Assembly: GCA_902799875.1 (NCBI GenBank)
Contig: CADCCH010000014.1
Span: 1-41,872 of the forward strand
DNA from: an uncultured Bacteroidales bacterium
Lineage (GTDB): Bacteria; Bacteroidota; Bacteroidia; Bacteroidales; Paludibacteraceae
Length of the DNA stretch: 41,872 nt
Direction: 5' to 3'
The translations under genes and the position numbers were made by a program. The notes under the pieces were generated by a model. That model did no database searches. It worked only from the letters and a program-made list of their open reading frames with translations, and had not been told where the DNA came from. Below are positions 7,136 to 16,887 of this stretch, piece after piece. The first letter of the stretch is position 1; every line of letters starts with the position of its first letter.

Positions 7136-10100
7136 AAAATTCAAATTTACTTAATCGGCTATTATCATATAGCCATGAAAAACAATCACCGCAGCGCTTC
7201 GCCCGCTATGCGGCAATCCTAATCATGCTCCTCACCCTCGGTGTGGGACAGATGTGGGCGGATGCACAGTTTGATGCTGTGTATATGGTATTTGATAAGA
7301 ATGGGACAGAGGATGCTTATGATTTCAACTACAACTCTGGTCATGGAGATTACTTAAATGGTTGTACCATTACTACTTCGTTAAAAGTCAAGAAAATTTA
7401 TATGAAATTCCGCAAATACAACGGAAATGTATGCATGGACAATGCTTATTTAGGATACAATATTGGTAATGGAGATCAAAAAGTTCAACCATCATGGACA
7501 TGGGATTCTAGTGACCATTGGGGAAGCGATGGCAACCAATTAAAAAATGAGTCAGTAAATCACACTATAGCTTCATCTACTGATCCTTCCGGTGTTTACC
7601 ACTTATATATGTGGTGGCATTTAACAGGCAAGTTATCATCTAATAGTGGCTGTGATTATGAATGGTGGATGAAAAATGGAGGTTCCACAAACTATGATTG
7701 GACATACAAAATTCTTCCCCCTGCTGTAAGTGGTTTTACCATAACTCCTTCTGGAGATGGATATGTTAGCGGTACCGGTACAGAATCGGATCCTTATATC
7801 ATGAAACATGACGCAGGAAACCTTGTGCTTACTATGTCCGGTTCACAAGCGCATACAGATGCCAATTCTTCTGCAAAATATTATAATGGTTCTTCTTGGA
7901 GCACAACAGCAACCAAAACAATATACTACGCTAATGGTTCTACAACGAAGCAGTCCATTACTTTGAAAATGAAGTACAACAATAGTACTGCATCACTTGA
8001 TGGAGCTGTTAGTGAAAAAACTGTATATTATCAACGTGAATCGACTAATACAGTAAGCGCAAGTGCTTTTCCTGCTGCAGGCGGTTCCGTTACGCCAAGT
8101 TCAAACACAACTACCGGACAAAAGTCAGGTATTGCCATCTCGGCGTCAAATAATACCGGTTATACTTTCTCTGGTTGGTCCATCGTTTCTGGTTCTGGTT
8201 CATTCGTAAGTTCTACTTCGACCGCCAGCAACCGCTTCAAGCCGACAAGCAATACGTCGTTGCGTGCTACTTTTACCGCCAAGAATTACACCGTTACGCT
8301 CGATAAGAATGATGGTGATTCCAATGGTTCTATACAAACAACATATAATTCAAGTTCAATTTCATCTTTTACCGGTGCGTCCCGTGCAGGCTATTCTTGC
8401 GACGGATATTTCACAGACCCATCCACAGGTTCTAAGGTCATCAATGCCGATGGTACATTAGTCAGCGGAACCGTATCCGGTTGGTTGAGTTCCGGTAATT
8501 GGGTAAAAGATGCCGCGACCATCACGCTCTATGCTCATTGGACGGAAGATATTACTAACTATACCGTTACATATGCGGTTAAATCAGAGCAAACATCTTT
8601 AGGTACTCTTAGTTGTGCAAAAACTATTGGGGGAGCTGCTGTTAGTTCCGGTTCTGAAGTTGCCAGTGGAACTGGTGTCACCTTTACAGCTTCGCCTATT
8701 ACGGGTTATGAAGTAGATGCTTGGTGCTCCAATCCGGCATGTACTACTCCAATCGCTGGAGCAGGATACGCAAACACCTATTCAACTAGTGTTACTGCTG
8801 ATTTAGGAGTGTATGTAAAGTTCAAAAAGAAAATATATACTATTACTTATTCGCCGTCTTCTGCTCCGACAGGCTGCACCTATACGACCAAGCCGACAAC
8901 CGGAACGTACGGAAATACCGTGACGATGGTTATCACACCTTCGACAGGCTATACGGTTTCTGTATCTGCACGCGACGCAAGCAGTAATGTGGTGACCATT
9001 TCGAATCCGTCGGCTAACACCTACACTTTTACCCAGCCGGCAAGTGCTGTGACTGTAACGGTAACGGCGACAGAGACGATGCGGACTATCACTATTAATG
9101 GAGGTACATCTGCAAGCACGACTGCCGGTGTGGTTACCACTGGTTCGGCTACAGCTGCGGCTCCGGCAGCAGGTAAGAAATTTACCGGTTGGACTCTTGG
9201 TGATGGCGTATCCTTGTCTGGCGGCGCGTTGACAGATAAGACAATTAACTTTACAGCTACTCAAGCCTCGTCTGTTACTGCCAATTATGCTGACCGTGCG
9301 AGCGTGAAGATGTACTTCGCGAAGCCAACCAAACTCAGTTGGACAAAAGTGTATGCATACGCATATAAGAGTAGCGATGCTTCGGTTCGAAATGCCGCAT
9401 ATCCTGGTGTGGAATTGGAAAATACAGAGGTGATTAACTGTGTGACATATTACACATATCAGTATTATACAGAAGGCGATGGTATTGGTGGAGCCGCTAC
9501 AGGAAACTCTGCATGGAACAGTATTGTCTTTGGCGACAACAACGATACACGCAAGACAGTCAACTTAACGATCTCTAACGGGCACTACTATTATAAGACT
9601 AGTACCGGAACAGGTGAGACTGCTGCGCTTACATCTGGTTGGGGTATCAAGTGCTCGAAAAATGGTTTCGGAGCACCTTACCTTATCACTCATGACTGCG
9701 TAAACAATAAAGGAACGGTGGATATCAATCTGACGGGTGGACAAAACTACACTTTCAAGGTTTATGATGCAATAAACGACCAATGGTGGAGCAACTCTAC
9801 TTCGCATGGAAGTTCAACTCCTATTACCGCTTCTATGGCAACGGCATCCACCGTGTATGACGATGCTAACAACATGCAAGTCAATGCGGCTTTAACGGGA
9901 GACTATACTTTCGAGATTTCTGCTACCAATGCTGCTAATCCGAAGATTAAAGTGACCTTCCCGGAGATCTATGCTATTGTAGGTTCGTTCAATAGTTGGA
10001 ATACAGAGACTAACCCATTATCAATGGACGGCAATACCGGTACGGCCAATATCGTACTGGCTCCGAGTGGAAGCAACTACACACTTAAAGTGGTAGACGA

Positions 10101-13100
10101 TGGCTCGATGTATGGTAAAAATAGTACAACTATCACCGGCTCAACAACTGTTTCTGGTCTGGTAGTCGGTCAAAGCGACATTGCATTGACGGCTGATATC
10201 TATCCGGCTTCTGCTAATCCGTCTTACGGATTCTCTTATAATAAGAGCACGAAAGCACTGACCGTTACTTATCCTGCTGCGCACACCGTTACTTATGGCG
10301 TAGGTACACATGCAGGTACGGCTTCTGTAACCAGTAGTATCAGTGTTGCTTCCGGTAAGAAGATTCTAGACAGTCAGTCTATTACCTTCAGTAAGGGTGA
10401 TACAAAGACCGGATATACATGGAAAGGATGGTATAACAATGAAGCTGGTACAGGTGATGCACTCAGAACAGATGATACTTATACCAGTTCTTCGCGTGCA
10501 GCCAACACAAGCGTTTATGCTTGCTACGATTTGGTGGATTATACTATCACGTATGACAACATGACCGGCGCAACGAACAACCCAAGCAACCCTGCTACCT
10601 ATACCATCGAGGATTTGGCTGTTTCATTAGGTAACCCGAGTAAGACAGGTTATATTTTTGGTTCATGGAAAGCAAAGAATAGCAGCGGTGTGACTGTAAC
10701 AAGTATCGCTAAGGGTTCTAAACTGCAAGATACAACGCTCTGGGCTACATGGACTCCGATTACCTATACCATTCGTTTCAATGGTAACGGAAGTACCAGT
10801 GGTTCGATGAGTAACCAAACCGGTATTGCATATGATGCGGCTACAACTATTACGGCTAATGCGTTCGTGAAGACCGGTTATAACTTTGCCGGTTGGGCAT
10901 TGTCTAGTGGCGGTGATGTTGTCCGCGCTGATGAAGAAGCACATGGTAATTTGAGTTCTACAAACGGAGCGACGGTTGATCTGTATGCAAAATGGACCGC
11001 TAAGCAGAGCACATTGTCGTTTGACTATCAGACCGGCACAACGGGTCATGGTGCAGACGGAAGTGTGACCGCAGCGTCAAAGGCTATCTACGATGCAGCT
11101 ATGCCTGCATTGTCAGGATCATTACCGACTGCGGCTACGGGTTATGCGTTCATGGGATTCTATGACGCAACAGGCGGTGGTGGTACGAAGTACTACCATG
11201 CGGATGGTAGTTCTGCCCGTAATTGGGATAAAGACACCGAGTCTGGTACTACTCTCTACGCATACTACAAGAAAGCAGAGATTACAGAAATTACGTTGAG
11301 TGACGCGATTGTGGCTCCTAATACAAGTATAACGGCTACGCCGACTATTAGTCCGACGCCGACGGGTACTACGGGTGTTTGCTGGGAATTGCAATATAGC
11401 AACGGAACACGTGTTCCTTCTCAGCCGACGTTTACTCCGGAAGAAGGCAATGCCGTAAGTTTCAAAGCTCCAGCAGCAAGCGCAACGTATATCCTTCAAG
11501 CCCAACTGCGTTTGGATGATTGCAATGGCGATGTGCTGAGTACACAAACGACTACCTTCCAAGTAGCAGGTGAACATACGGTAACCGTACATTACCAAGA
11601 CGCAAGCGGCATGACGCTTGCTGCATCGACTGAAGTGACCGGTAAACCGTTAGAGTGGACAGCAGCTGCTATTACTGCTCCTACCGTTACCGGTTATACC
11701 TTCCACCACTGGTTAGCAGGAGATGGTGTCACGTTGAGTGAAGATGGTACAAATGCAAAGACAGGAGTCCGTCCAGATTCCAGCGGAGTATCTAATATCT
11801 ATATCAAAGCCGTTTATGACGGAACCCTGACAGCGGTGTACAACAAGAAAAATATGATTTTCTTCAACAATACACTTGGTTGGAGTGATGTATATGTATA
11901 TTTCTATAGTTCTGATAAATATTGGGTAGAAGATCATATTGAAGGGCAAGGATGTGGTACCGGTTCTGATCAGAGCTATGAAGTTGGTGGTAGTGCTGCA
12001 TATTATAGAGGATACCATGGCCATATGACGCAGATTGAAGGAACCAATATTTGGTACTATGACTATGAAGCTGAACATGGTGCGAAAGATGGTGGAGAAA
12101 TTAAGGGTTATGATGATGTTGTCTTCGTTGAGACTGAACAAAACAACCATAAATTCTTCTATAATAATAATGCTGCGCGTCGAGGAGACTTTAAGCACTC
12201 TCTCCCCATGTTCGTTCCTATTAATAGTATAACAGAGACAAAGAATGGCACTAAGTATTATAGCAGCGGTTATTGGATGAACTATCCGGAGAACACGGGT
12301 TATGTACTGCATGTTTACGATGGTACCTCATACGGCACTTCGGATGAATTGCAAAAGATTCCGTTTGAGTTTACAGAAGACATGACTTTGCCGATGTCTA
12401 TCAATGTGGAATTGAATGCAGGAAAAACATACGGTTTTGAAATCCACCGCGCAGATGATGTCGTATTAGGAGAAAATTCATATACGCTGCAAAGCGGAGA
12501 TAGTGGAGATGAAGGACAGACGGTTAAAACTCTTGGTGAATCCGAACGCAGTAAGATCACAACTGCAGTAGCCGGAGATTATAAGTTTACTCTGAATTAT
12601 GGATATAGTGGAAGCTATACCTACCTCATTGGTGTACATTATCCTGTAGTTACCGGAGACTATCGTATTCTTTATACCGATGATGCTACATGGTCAAAGG
12701 ATGCACACTCTGCAAACTATGCTTGGTGGCACGAGTCACGCACGATCCATAAAGAGAATGGTGCAACAGACATCGTATCCTTCTATGTGAAGAAAGACAA
12801 CGACACTAAGATGAAGTTCCAGAAAGTAAGTGGAATTAATGCAAGTACTGGCGCAGTTACTTGGGCTGATTCTACTAGTGGATCTATTAACCTGAGCAGT
12901 ATTTCTGCAGATGGTGTATATAATTTCTACCTCTCGCAGGCTAATGGCGTTATCACCGTAGATTCTATTCGTCCGTACACGGGTAACTATTATATCCGTA
13001 CCGACTGCGCAGGTGCAACCAAATGGGAGAACTTCCGCACAACGGATCACCAGATGACCTATTCTGATTATGCTGAAGAAAACTCCGGTTACTCTCACTA

Positions 13101-15156
13101 CTATGCACACTGGGTAGAACAGTATACCAATATCAAATTTGTCATCGCCAATGATTATAGTCCGTGTATCTCGGATACGCTTGCGGCAGATTACGGAACA
13201 ACTATTGCAAATATTACTGCCGAAGGCGTTGAAGCCGGCAAATTGAATAGTGCCAGCGCCAACATCCGCTTTATGTGGAACCAATCCACAAATAAGATCA
13301 GCCGTGCATATATTGGGGGTTCGTCCAACATCTCCGACCGATTCCTGGTATTGGAAGGTGACACAAGAATGTTTGACGAGGATGGAGATACGCTGACAAC
13401 AGCCGGAGGAGGAAAGATTACCGGTTTGAATGACTATGAGATGAACTTGGTAGATGATCAGAACTTCGTCTATGAGCGTACGATAAAAGTGAACACCGGT
13501 GCGAAAGCCAAGTTGACCGCAAAATACAATAACAACATACAGTATTTCAAGGGCGGTCCCGGTACTACTTCCGCAGACTCTGTTGAGTTGTTAGGCGGTG
13601 AGAGCAGTACTACTAAACATACTATGCGTATTGTTTATGACTTCAAGACCAACCGTCTGATGACAGCGTTCGTTCCCTCCGATACGATCAAAAACGCCAT
13701 GGCCATCAATGCCGACCTTATGATTGTGCGTGAGCACCAAGAAGCAGGACATCAACTGTTGTTCAACGGAGGTTCGCTTTCTGAAGTTCATACCGTTTAC
13801 GGCGTAATGCGCTTCAACCGCTGGACGTTGAATAATAAAGAGAAAACAGGAGGTCATAGCGTTGTAGGCGATCCGAAATCTGCTTACGAGCGTGGCTTGT
13901 ACTGGATATCCTTCCCGTTCGATGTGAATTTGAGTGATGTATTCGGCTTTGGTACGTACGGTACGCACTGGATTATTATGGAGTATGATGGTGCAGCACG
14001 TGCTACAGAAGGTTACTGGGCAGACAGTGAAGGCTTCTGGAAATACGTAATGCCAGCTCAGCGCTCGACTTATACGTTAGAGTCCGGTAAGGGTTACGTG
14101 CTGGCACTCGATTTGGACCTGATGAAGGATAACAACACTTCCTTCTGGTCTAACAACATCGAGCAAGTTGAGTTGTTCTTCCCGTCTGCATCGTATGTTA
14201 GCAACATCGCATCTACGAATGTGACGACGACTGTAGATTCGCACGAGTGTACGATAGACCGTCGTACGGATAAGAATAGTCCTGATATTAACAAAGACCG
14301 TACTCGTGCAGACAGTCACTGGAATATTATCGGTATCCCGAGCTACGCGAACTATGGCTCTGCATTGAAAGACGGTCCCACCGGATCGACCATTGAATGG
14401 CATACTAATCCGTACACCAATGACCTGCCGTTCTTGTATGAATGGAGCACGGTGGATAACAGTTATGCCGTTCAAAGCGGTACAACGTATCCGTTCAAAG
14501 CTATGCACGCGTATATGGTACAATACCACGGAAATCTGTACTGGTCGTTGGCAAGTGCAACACCTGTTACACCGATAGTAGCACGCAGCACGTATGCCGA
14601 GAAGCCGGAGAGCGTAGAAATGCGTCTTGAGTTGCAACAGAACGAGATGAAAGTTGATCAGACCTTCGTTAAGTTGAGCAACGATGAGAACGCAAGTGTG
14701 AACTTCGCATTCGATGAGGACTTGTGCAAGGAGTTTAATGCGAACAAGGCGAATATCTACACGATTGTGGAGAACTATCTGCCGGTAGCCGGTAACACGA
14801 TGCCGATGAGCGAGCAGACGACCGTTGTTCCGGTTGGTGTTCGGATTGCTGCCGACGGCGATTACACCTTCGCTATTCCGGATGGTACGGAGGGTATCGG
14901 CGTTACGCTTATCGATAACGAGACCGGTATCCGCACCAGCCTGAGTGCACTGGAATATACGATTAACCTGAGTGCTGGTGACTACGCGGATAGGTTCTTC
15001 TTGGAGATCTCGCCGATTAGTCAGATATCAACGGATATCGAAGCGGTTACCGGTGACGGGTTACAGGTTACGGGAGCACGCAAGATCATGATCGACGGTC
15101 TCTTGTATATTGTGAAGGATGGTAAACTGTTTGACGCGCAAGGACGGCGGTTGTAA
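7132..15156 (+). CDS. Giant secreted surface protein with Listeria-Bacteroides repeats
   Basis: 2,674 residues. The N-terminus has an extended signal sequence (hydrophobic AAILIMLLTLGVGQ, cleavage probably after WA, about residue 44). From about 300 to 1550 there are many beta-grasp InlB/Listeria-Bacteroides-type units, recognisable by a YT(I/V)T strand, a GYxFxGW turn and an LYAxWT-like strand (for example KTGYNFAGWALSSGGD, DLYAKWTA). Carbohydrate-binding-like modules occur near 727 (KLSWTKVYAYAYKSSDA) and 946 (YAIVGSFNSWN). The last 85 residues resemble a Bacteroidales type IX secretion C-terminal signal: beta-rich domain, then GARKIMIDGLLYIVKDGK and FDAQGRRL. It is probably surface-displayed or released and may bind glycans. 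No catalytic domain was recognised. The next gene is a small anchored protein behind the same leader. Confidence 0.85.
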   Translation: MKNSNLLNRLLSYSHEKQSPQRFARYAAILIMLLTLGVGQMWADAQFDAVYMVFDKNGTEDAYDFNYNSGHGDYLNGCTITTSLKVKKIYMKFRKYNGNVCMDNAYLGYNIGNGDQKVQPSWTWDSSDHWGSDGNQLKNESVNHTIASSTDPSGVYHLYMWWHLTGKLSSNSGCDYEWWMKNGGSTNYDWTYKILPPAVSGFTITPSGDGYVSGTGTESDPYIMKHDAGNLVLTMSGSQAHTDANSSAKYYNGSSWSTTATKTIYYANGSTTKQSITLKMKYNNSTASLDGAVSEKTVYYQRESTNTVSASAFPAAGGSVTPSSNTTTGQKSGIAISASNNTGYTFSGWSIVSGSGSFVSSTSTASNRFKPTSNTSLRATFTAKNYTVTLDKNDGDSNGSIQTTYNSSSISSFTGASRAGYSCDGYFTDPSTGSKVINADGTLVSGTVSGWLSSGNWVKDAATITLYAHWTEDITNYTVTYAVKSEQTSLGTLSCAKTIGGAAVSSGSEVASGTGVTFTASPITGYEVDAWCSNPACTTPIAGAGYANTYSTSVTADLGVYVKFKKKIYTITYSPSSAPTGCTYTTKPTTGTYGNTVTMVITPSTGYTVSVSARDASSNVVTISNPSANTYTFTQPASAVTVTVTATETMRTITINGGTSASTTAGVVTTGSATAAAPAAGKKFTGWTLGDGVSLSGGALTDKTINFTATQASSVTANYADRASVKMYFAKPTKLSWTKVYAYAYKSSDASVRNAAYPGVELENTEVINCVTYYTYQYYTEGDGIGGAATGNSAWNSIVFGDNNDTRKTVNLTISNGHYYYKTSTGTGETAALTSGWGIKCSKNGFGAPYLITHDCVNNKGTVDINLTGGQNYTFKVYDAINDQWWSNSTSHGSSTPITASMATASTVYDDANNMQVNAALTGDYTFEISATNAANPKIKVTFPEIYAIVGSFNSWNTETNPLSMDGNTGTANIVLAPSGSNYTLKVVDDGSMYGKNSTTITGSTTVSGLVVGQSDIALTADIYPASANPSYGFSYNKSTKALTVTYPAAHTVTYGVGTHAGTASVTSSISVASGKKILDSQSITFSKGDTKTGYTWKGWYNNEAGTGDALRTDDTYTSSSRAANTSVYACYDLVDYTITYDNMTGATNNPSNPATYTIEDLAVSLGNPSKTGYIFGSWKAKNSSGVTVTSIAKGSKLQDTTLWATWTPITYTIRFNGNGSTSGSMSNQTGIAYDAATTITANAFVKTGYNFAGWALSSGGDVVRADEEAHGNLSSTNGATVDLYAKWTAKQSTLSFDYQTGTTGHGADGSVTAASKAIYDAAMPALSGSLPTAATGYAFMGFYDATGGGGTKYYHADGSSARNWDKDTESGTTLYAYYKKAEITEITLSDAIVAPNTSITATPTISPTPTGTTGVCWELQYSNGTRVPSQPTFTPEEGNAVSFKAPAASATYILQAQLRLDDCNGDVLSTQTTTFQVAGEHTVTVHYQDASGMTLAASTEVTGKPLEWTAAAITAPTVTGYTFHHWLAGDGVTLSEDGTNAKTGVRPDSSGVSNIYIKAVYDGTLTAVYNKKNMIFFNNTLGWSDVYVYFYSSDKYWVEDHIEGQGCGTGSDQSYEVGGSAAYYRGYHGHMTQIEGTNIWYYDYEAEHGAKDGGEIKGYDDVVFVETEQNNHKFFYNNNAARRGDFKHSLPMFVPINSITETKNGTKYYSSGYWMNYPENTGYVLHVYDGTSYGTSDELQKIPFEFTEDMTLPMSINVELNAGKTYGFEIHRADDVVLGENSYTLQSGDSGDEGQTVKTLGESERSKITTAVAGDYKFTLNYGYSGSYTYLIGVHYPVVTGDYRILYTDDATWSKDAHSANYAWWHESRTIHKENGATDIVSFYVKKDNDTKMKFQKVSGINASTGAVTWADSTSGSINLSSISADGVYNFYLSQANGVITVDSIRPYTGNYYIRTDCAGATKWENFRTTDHQMTYSDYAEENSGYSHYYAHWVEQYTNIKFVIANDYSPCISDTLAADYGTTIANITAEGVEAGKLNSASANIRFMWNQSTNKISRAYIGGSSNISDRFLVLEGDTRMFDEDGDTLTTAGGGKITGLNDYEMNLVDDQNFVYERTIKVNTGAKAKLTAKYNNNIQYFKGGPGTTSADSVELLGGESSTTKHTMRIVYDFKTNRLMTAFVPSDTIKNAMAINADLMIVREHQEAGHQLLFNGGSLSEVHTVYGVMRFNRWTLNNKEKTGGHSVVGDPKSAYERGLYWISFPFDVNLSDVFGFGTYGTHWIIMEYDGAARATEGYWADSEGFWKYVMPAQRSTYTLESGKGYVLALDLDLMKDNNTSFWSNNIEQVELFFPSASYVSNIASTNVTTTVDSHECTIDRRTDKNSPDINKDRTRADSHWNIIGIPSYANYGSALKDGPTGSTIEWHTNPYTNDLPFLYEWSTVDNSYAVQSGTTYPFKAMHAYMVQYHGNLYWSLASATPVTPIVARSTYAEKPESVEMRLELQQNEMKVDQTFVKLSNDENASVNFAFDEDLCKEFNANKANIYTIVENYLPVAGNTMPMSEQTTVVPVGVRIAADGDYTFAIPDGTEGIGVTLIDNETGIRTSLSALEYTINLSAGDYADRFFLEISPISQISTDIEAVTGDGLQVTGARKIMIDGLLYIVKDGKLFDAQGRRL

Positions 15157-15164
15157 TGGTGATA

Positions 15165-15252
15165 GGTTATTGGTTATAGGTTATAGTTTTGGATATAAAA
15201 ATATTATGATTATGAAAAATGTAAAGGTTATAGGTTATGGGTTATGGGTTAT
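15165..15252 (+). repeat. GGTTAT arrays, 7-nt period, on both sides of leader copy 4
   Basis: GGTTAT starts at 15165, 15172 and 15179 before the leader, and at 15226, 15233, 15240 and 15247 after it, both with an exact 7-nt period. The second half encodes part of the signal peptide of the next gene (VIGYGLWVI). One array therefore seems to be split by, or to have grown on both sides of, the leader and start codon. Confidence 0.8.
15192..15209 (+). repeat. Copy 4 of the 18-nt leader repeat, start of small secreted protein
   Basis: gatataaaaatattatga. The ATG at 15206-15208 is followed by a second in-frame ATG at 15212. TAGTTTTG at 15184-15191 could be a -7 box, but no TTTG box is seen at the expected distance upstream. 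Confidence 0.75.
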
Positions 15253-15565
15253 CTGTATGCTCCTTGTGAGCATGCCGACCATGGCACAGGAGTGGGAGTC
15301 CACCTCATCGATGCAAGGCTCAGGGAGTGCCTATAGTTCGCAGGTAACGGCTGTAGGCGCCACCTCTGCTGCAGACATGGGAACGACTACGACAGCCAAC
15401 TACTCACCGGGAAGACCCGGACAGGTGCGTAAGGGCTTCCTCGATCCCACCAACCCTGGTAATCAATCCAACGAGTCGCCCATCGGCGAGCCGTGGGTGT
15501 TGGCGATCTTTGCTGCCGCCTTCGCCGCAGTCATTGCCGTACGTCGGAAACGCAGTAACGGTTAA
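15206..15565 (+). CDS. Small secreted protein with C-terminal membrane anchor
   Basis: 119 residues. A signal peptide at 1-27 ends in MAQ. The mature part is short and Ser/Thr/Gly-rich (STSSMQGSGSAYSSQV, VGATSAADMGTTTTANY). At the C-terminus SPIGEPW is followed by a hydrophobic helix (VLAIFAAAFAAVIAV) and a basic tail RRKRSNG, the layout of a PEP-CTERM-like sorting tail. From memory, similar small proteins sit beside large surface proteins in other Bacteroidales; this cannot be checked here. I chose the start at 15206 because it coincides with the leader repeat; 15212 is the alternative. A terminator follows. It probably partners the giant protein upstream. Function unknown. Confidence 0.75.
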   Translation: MIMKNVKVIGYGLWVICMLLVSMPTMAQEWESTSSMQGSGSAYSSQVTAVGATSAADMGTTTTANYSPGRPGQVRKGFLDPTNPGNQSNESPIGEPWVLAIFAAAFAAVIAVRRKRSNG

Positions 15566-15582
15566 CGGTTAGTGGTTAGCGG

Positions 15583-15620
15583 AATTACGCCTTGAGCATC
15601 TGCCCAGGGCGTAATTTTTT
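15583..15620 (+). terminator. Rho-independent terminator after the small secreted protein gene
   Basis: A 9-bp stem (aattacgcc at 15583-15591, ggcgtaatt at 15608-15616) is followed by a T run to 15620. It starts 18 nt after the stop codon. A degenerate 8/9-nt GGTTA array (about 15556-15582) sits between stop and stem. Confidence 0.85.
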
Positions 15621-15632
15621 GCCTAAAAATGC

Positions 15633-15667
15633 AATTATTCAAAATGAATTATTGAATTTGAATAATT
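15633..15667 (+). promoter_or_regulatory. Perfect 11-bp inverted repeat, possible operator
   Basis: aattattcaaa at 15633-15643 is the exact reverse complement of tttgaataatt at 15657-15667, with 13 nt between. A further partial copy (aattcaaataatt) lies at about 15678-15690, between the promoter boxes. The arrangement just upstream of a promoter suggests a binding site for a dimeric regulator. Confidence 0.6.
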
Positions 15668-15670
15668 AAA

Positions 15671-15702
15671 TTTGCATAATTCAAATAATTGTTGTATCTT
15701 TG
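15671..15702 (+). promoter_or_regulatory. Bacteroidota-type promoter of the AAA+ ATPase gene
   Basis: TTTG at 15671-15674, 20 nt spacer, TATCTTTG at 15695-15702. The predicted transcription start, about 15709, leaves a leader of only about 12 nt before the ATG at 15721. The position rules out the upstream TTG at 15700 as a start, since it lies inside the -7 box. Confidence 0.8.
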
Positions 15703-15720
15703 CAGCAAAATTTGAATCTT

Positions 15721-16887
15721 ATGGAAAAAGTAACGAATCCTTTTATCATTCGAGGCGCTATTCCGGAGCCCTATTTCTGCGATCGTGAAAAGGAAACCGA
15801 GCGATTAGTTCGCTATCTGACGAATGGAGAACATGTGGTGCTCCATGCGCCACGTCGTATCGGGAAAAGCAAGTTGATCGAGCATTGTTTCGCTCAACCG
15901 GCTATTAAAGATAAGTACTATACCATTTTCGTAGATATATTACAGACCGGAAATCTGCAAGAGTTCACCTATGAATTTGGTAAAGCTGTCTTTGAGGCTA
16001 CTGCTTCTTTGGGTAATAAGATGATGAAGCAATTCGCCCAAACGGTTCAGTCGCTCCACGGGGAGTATAGCATAGATCCGTTTACCGGTTTCCCGAAGTT
16101 CAGTATGTCTATCGGACACATCGCCAATCCGATATACACCATCGAAGAGGTGTTCCGTTTCTTAGAGCAAGCAGATAAACCTTGTATTGTGGCTATTGAT
16201 GAGTTTCAACGTATTGCCGACTATCCGGAGAAGAACGTAGAGGCAATTCTGCGGACACATATTCAACGAATGCGGAACTGCGAATTTGTTTTTGCGGGTT
16301 CCGACCGGCATTTGTTAGGTCAGATGTTCCAGGATTACAACCGTCCTTTCTATGAGAGCGCGACTATAATGACGTTAGAAAAGATAGAACGCAGTAAGTA
16401 CAACGCGTTTGTACTGGAGCATTTTGAGGAATTCAACAAGCATATCGCAACAGAAGACGTAGATCGCGTGTATGATCTGTTTGACGGCAACACGTACGCG
16501 ATGCAACGAACAATCCATACGGCATTCTCGCTGACTCCAGAAAAGCAGACCTGTACCTTGAGTACTATCCGTCAGGCAATAGATGATATTATCGAGGACA
16601 ACGATTTTACCTATCGTACGCATCTGATGCCGATGGGCTTGTCGCAAAAAGAGGTTCTATATGCTATCGCTCGTAGCGGTGTCGCCTCACAGATAACCGG
16701 TTCTGTGTTCGTCAATAAATATCGTTTAAGTTCTGCCAGTTCCGTGCAGTCTGCTATTCGTAAATTGAAGGCTGACGGTTGGGTGACGGAATTTATGAAT
16801 CCGGATGGACAAAAATGCTATCAATTGAACGACTATTTCTTGATGTTATGGATTCAAAAAAATTACGGACGAGGATATGAACTGTAA
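15721..16887 (+). CDS. AAA+ ATPase of the archaeal-ATPase (STAND-like) type
   Basis: 388 residues. After NPFIIRGAIPEPYFCDRE comes a Walker A of the form APRRIGKS (residues 43-50), with A/P in place of the usual glycine, and Walker B CIVAIDEFQ (Asp160-Glu161). A likely sensor segment is FVFAGSDRHLLGQMF. The last 90 residues contain a probable winged helix (LSQKEVLYAIARSGVAS, then SASSVQSAIRKLKADGWV). This layout is typical of the archaeal-type ATPase family common in Bacteroidota, whose role is mostly unknown and often linked to mobile or stress loci. It is a single-gene unit with its own promoter and terminator. The winged helix and the upstream inverted repeat allow autoregulation, but that is inference. 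Confidence 0.85.
   Translation: MEKVTNPFIIRGAIPEPYFCDREKETERLVRYLTNGEHVVLHAPRRIGKSKLIEHCFAQPAIKDKYYTIFVDILQTGNLQEFTYEFGKAVFEATASLGNKMMKQFAQTVQSLHGEYSIDPFTGFPKFSMSIGHIANPIYTIEEVFRFLEQADKPCIVAIDEFQRIADYPEKNVEAILRTHIQRMRNCEFVFAGSDRHLLGQMFQDYNRPFYESATIMTLEKIERSKYNAFVLEHFEEFNKHIATEDVDRVYDLFDGNTYAMQRTIHTAFSLTPEKQTCTLSTIRQAIDDIIEDNDFTYRTHLMPMGLSQKEVLYAIARSGVASQITGSVFVNKYRLSSASSVQSAIRKLKADGWVTEFMNPDGQKCYQLNDYFLMLWIQKNYGRGYEL

Noticed and set aside
8803..14637. Several minus-strand frames inside the giant surface protein gene
   Set aside because: They are shadows of a gene with low-complexity Thr/Ser/Gly-rich coding; no families or promoters are seen.
15119..15205. Longer start for the small secreted protein
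   Set aside because: It overlaps the giant gene's end and would bury the signal peptide; the ATG at 15206 is in the leader repeat.
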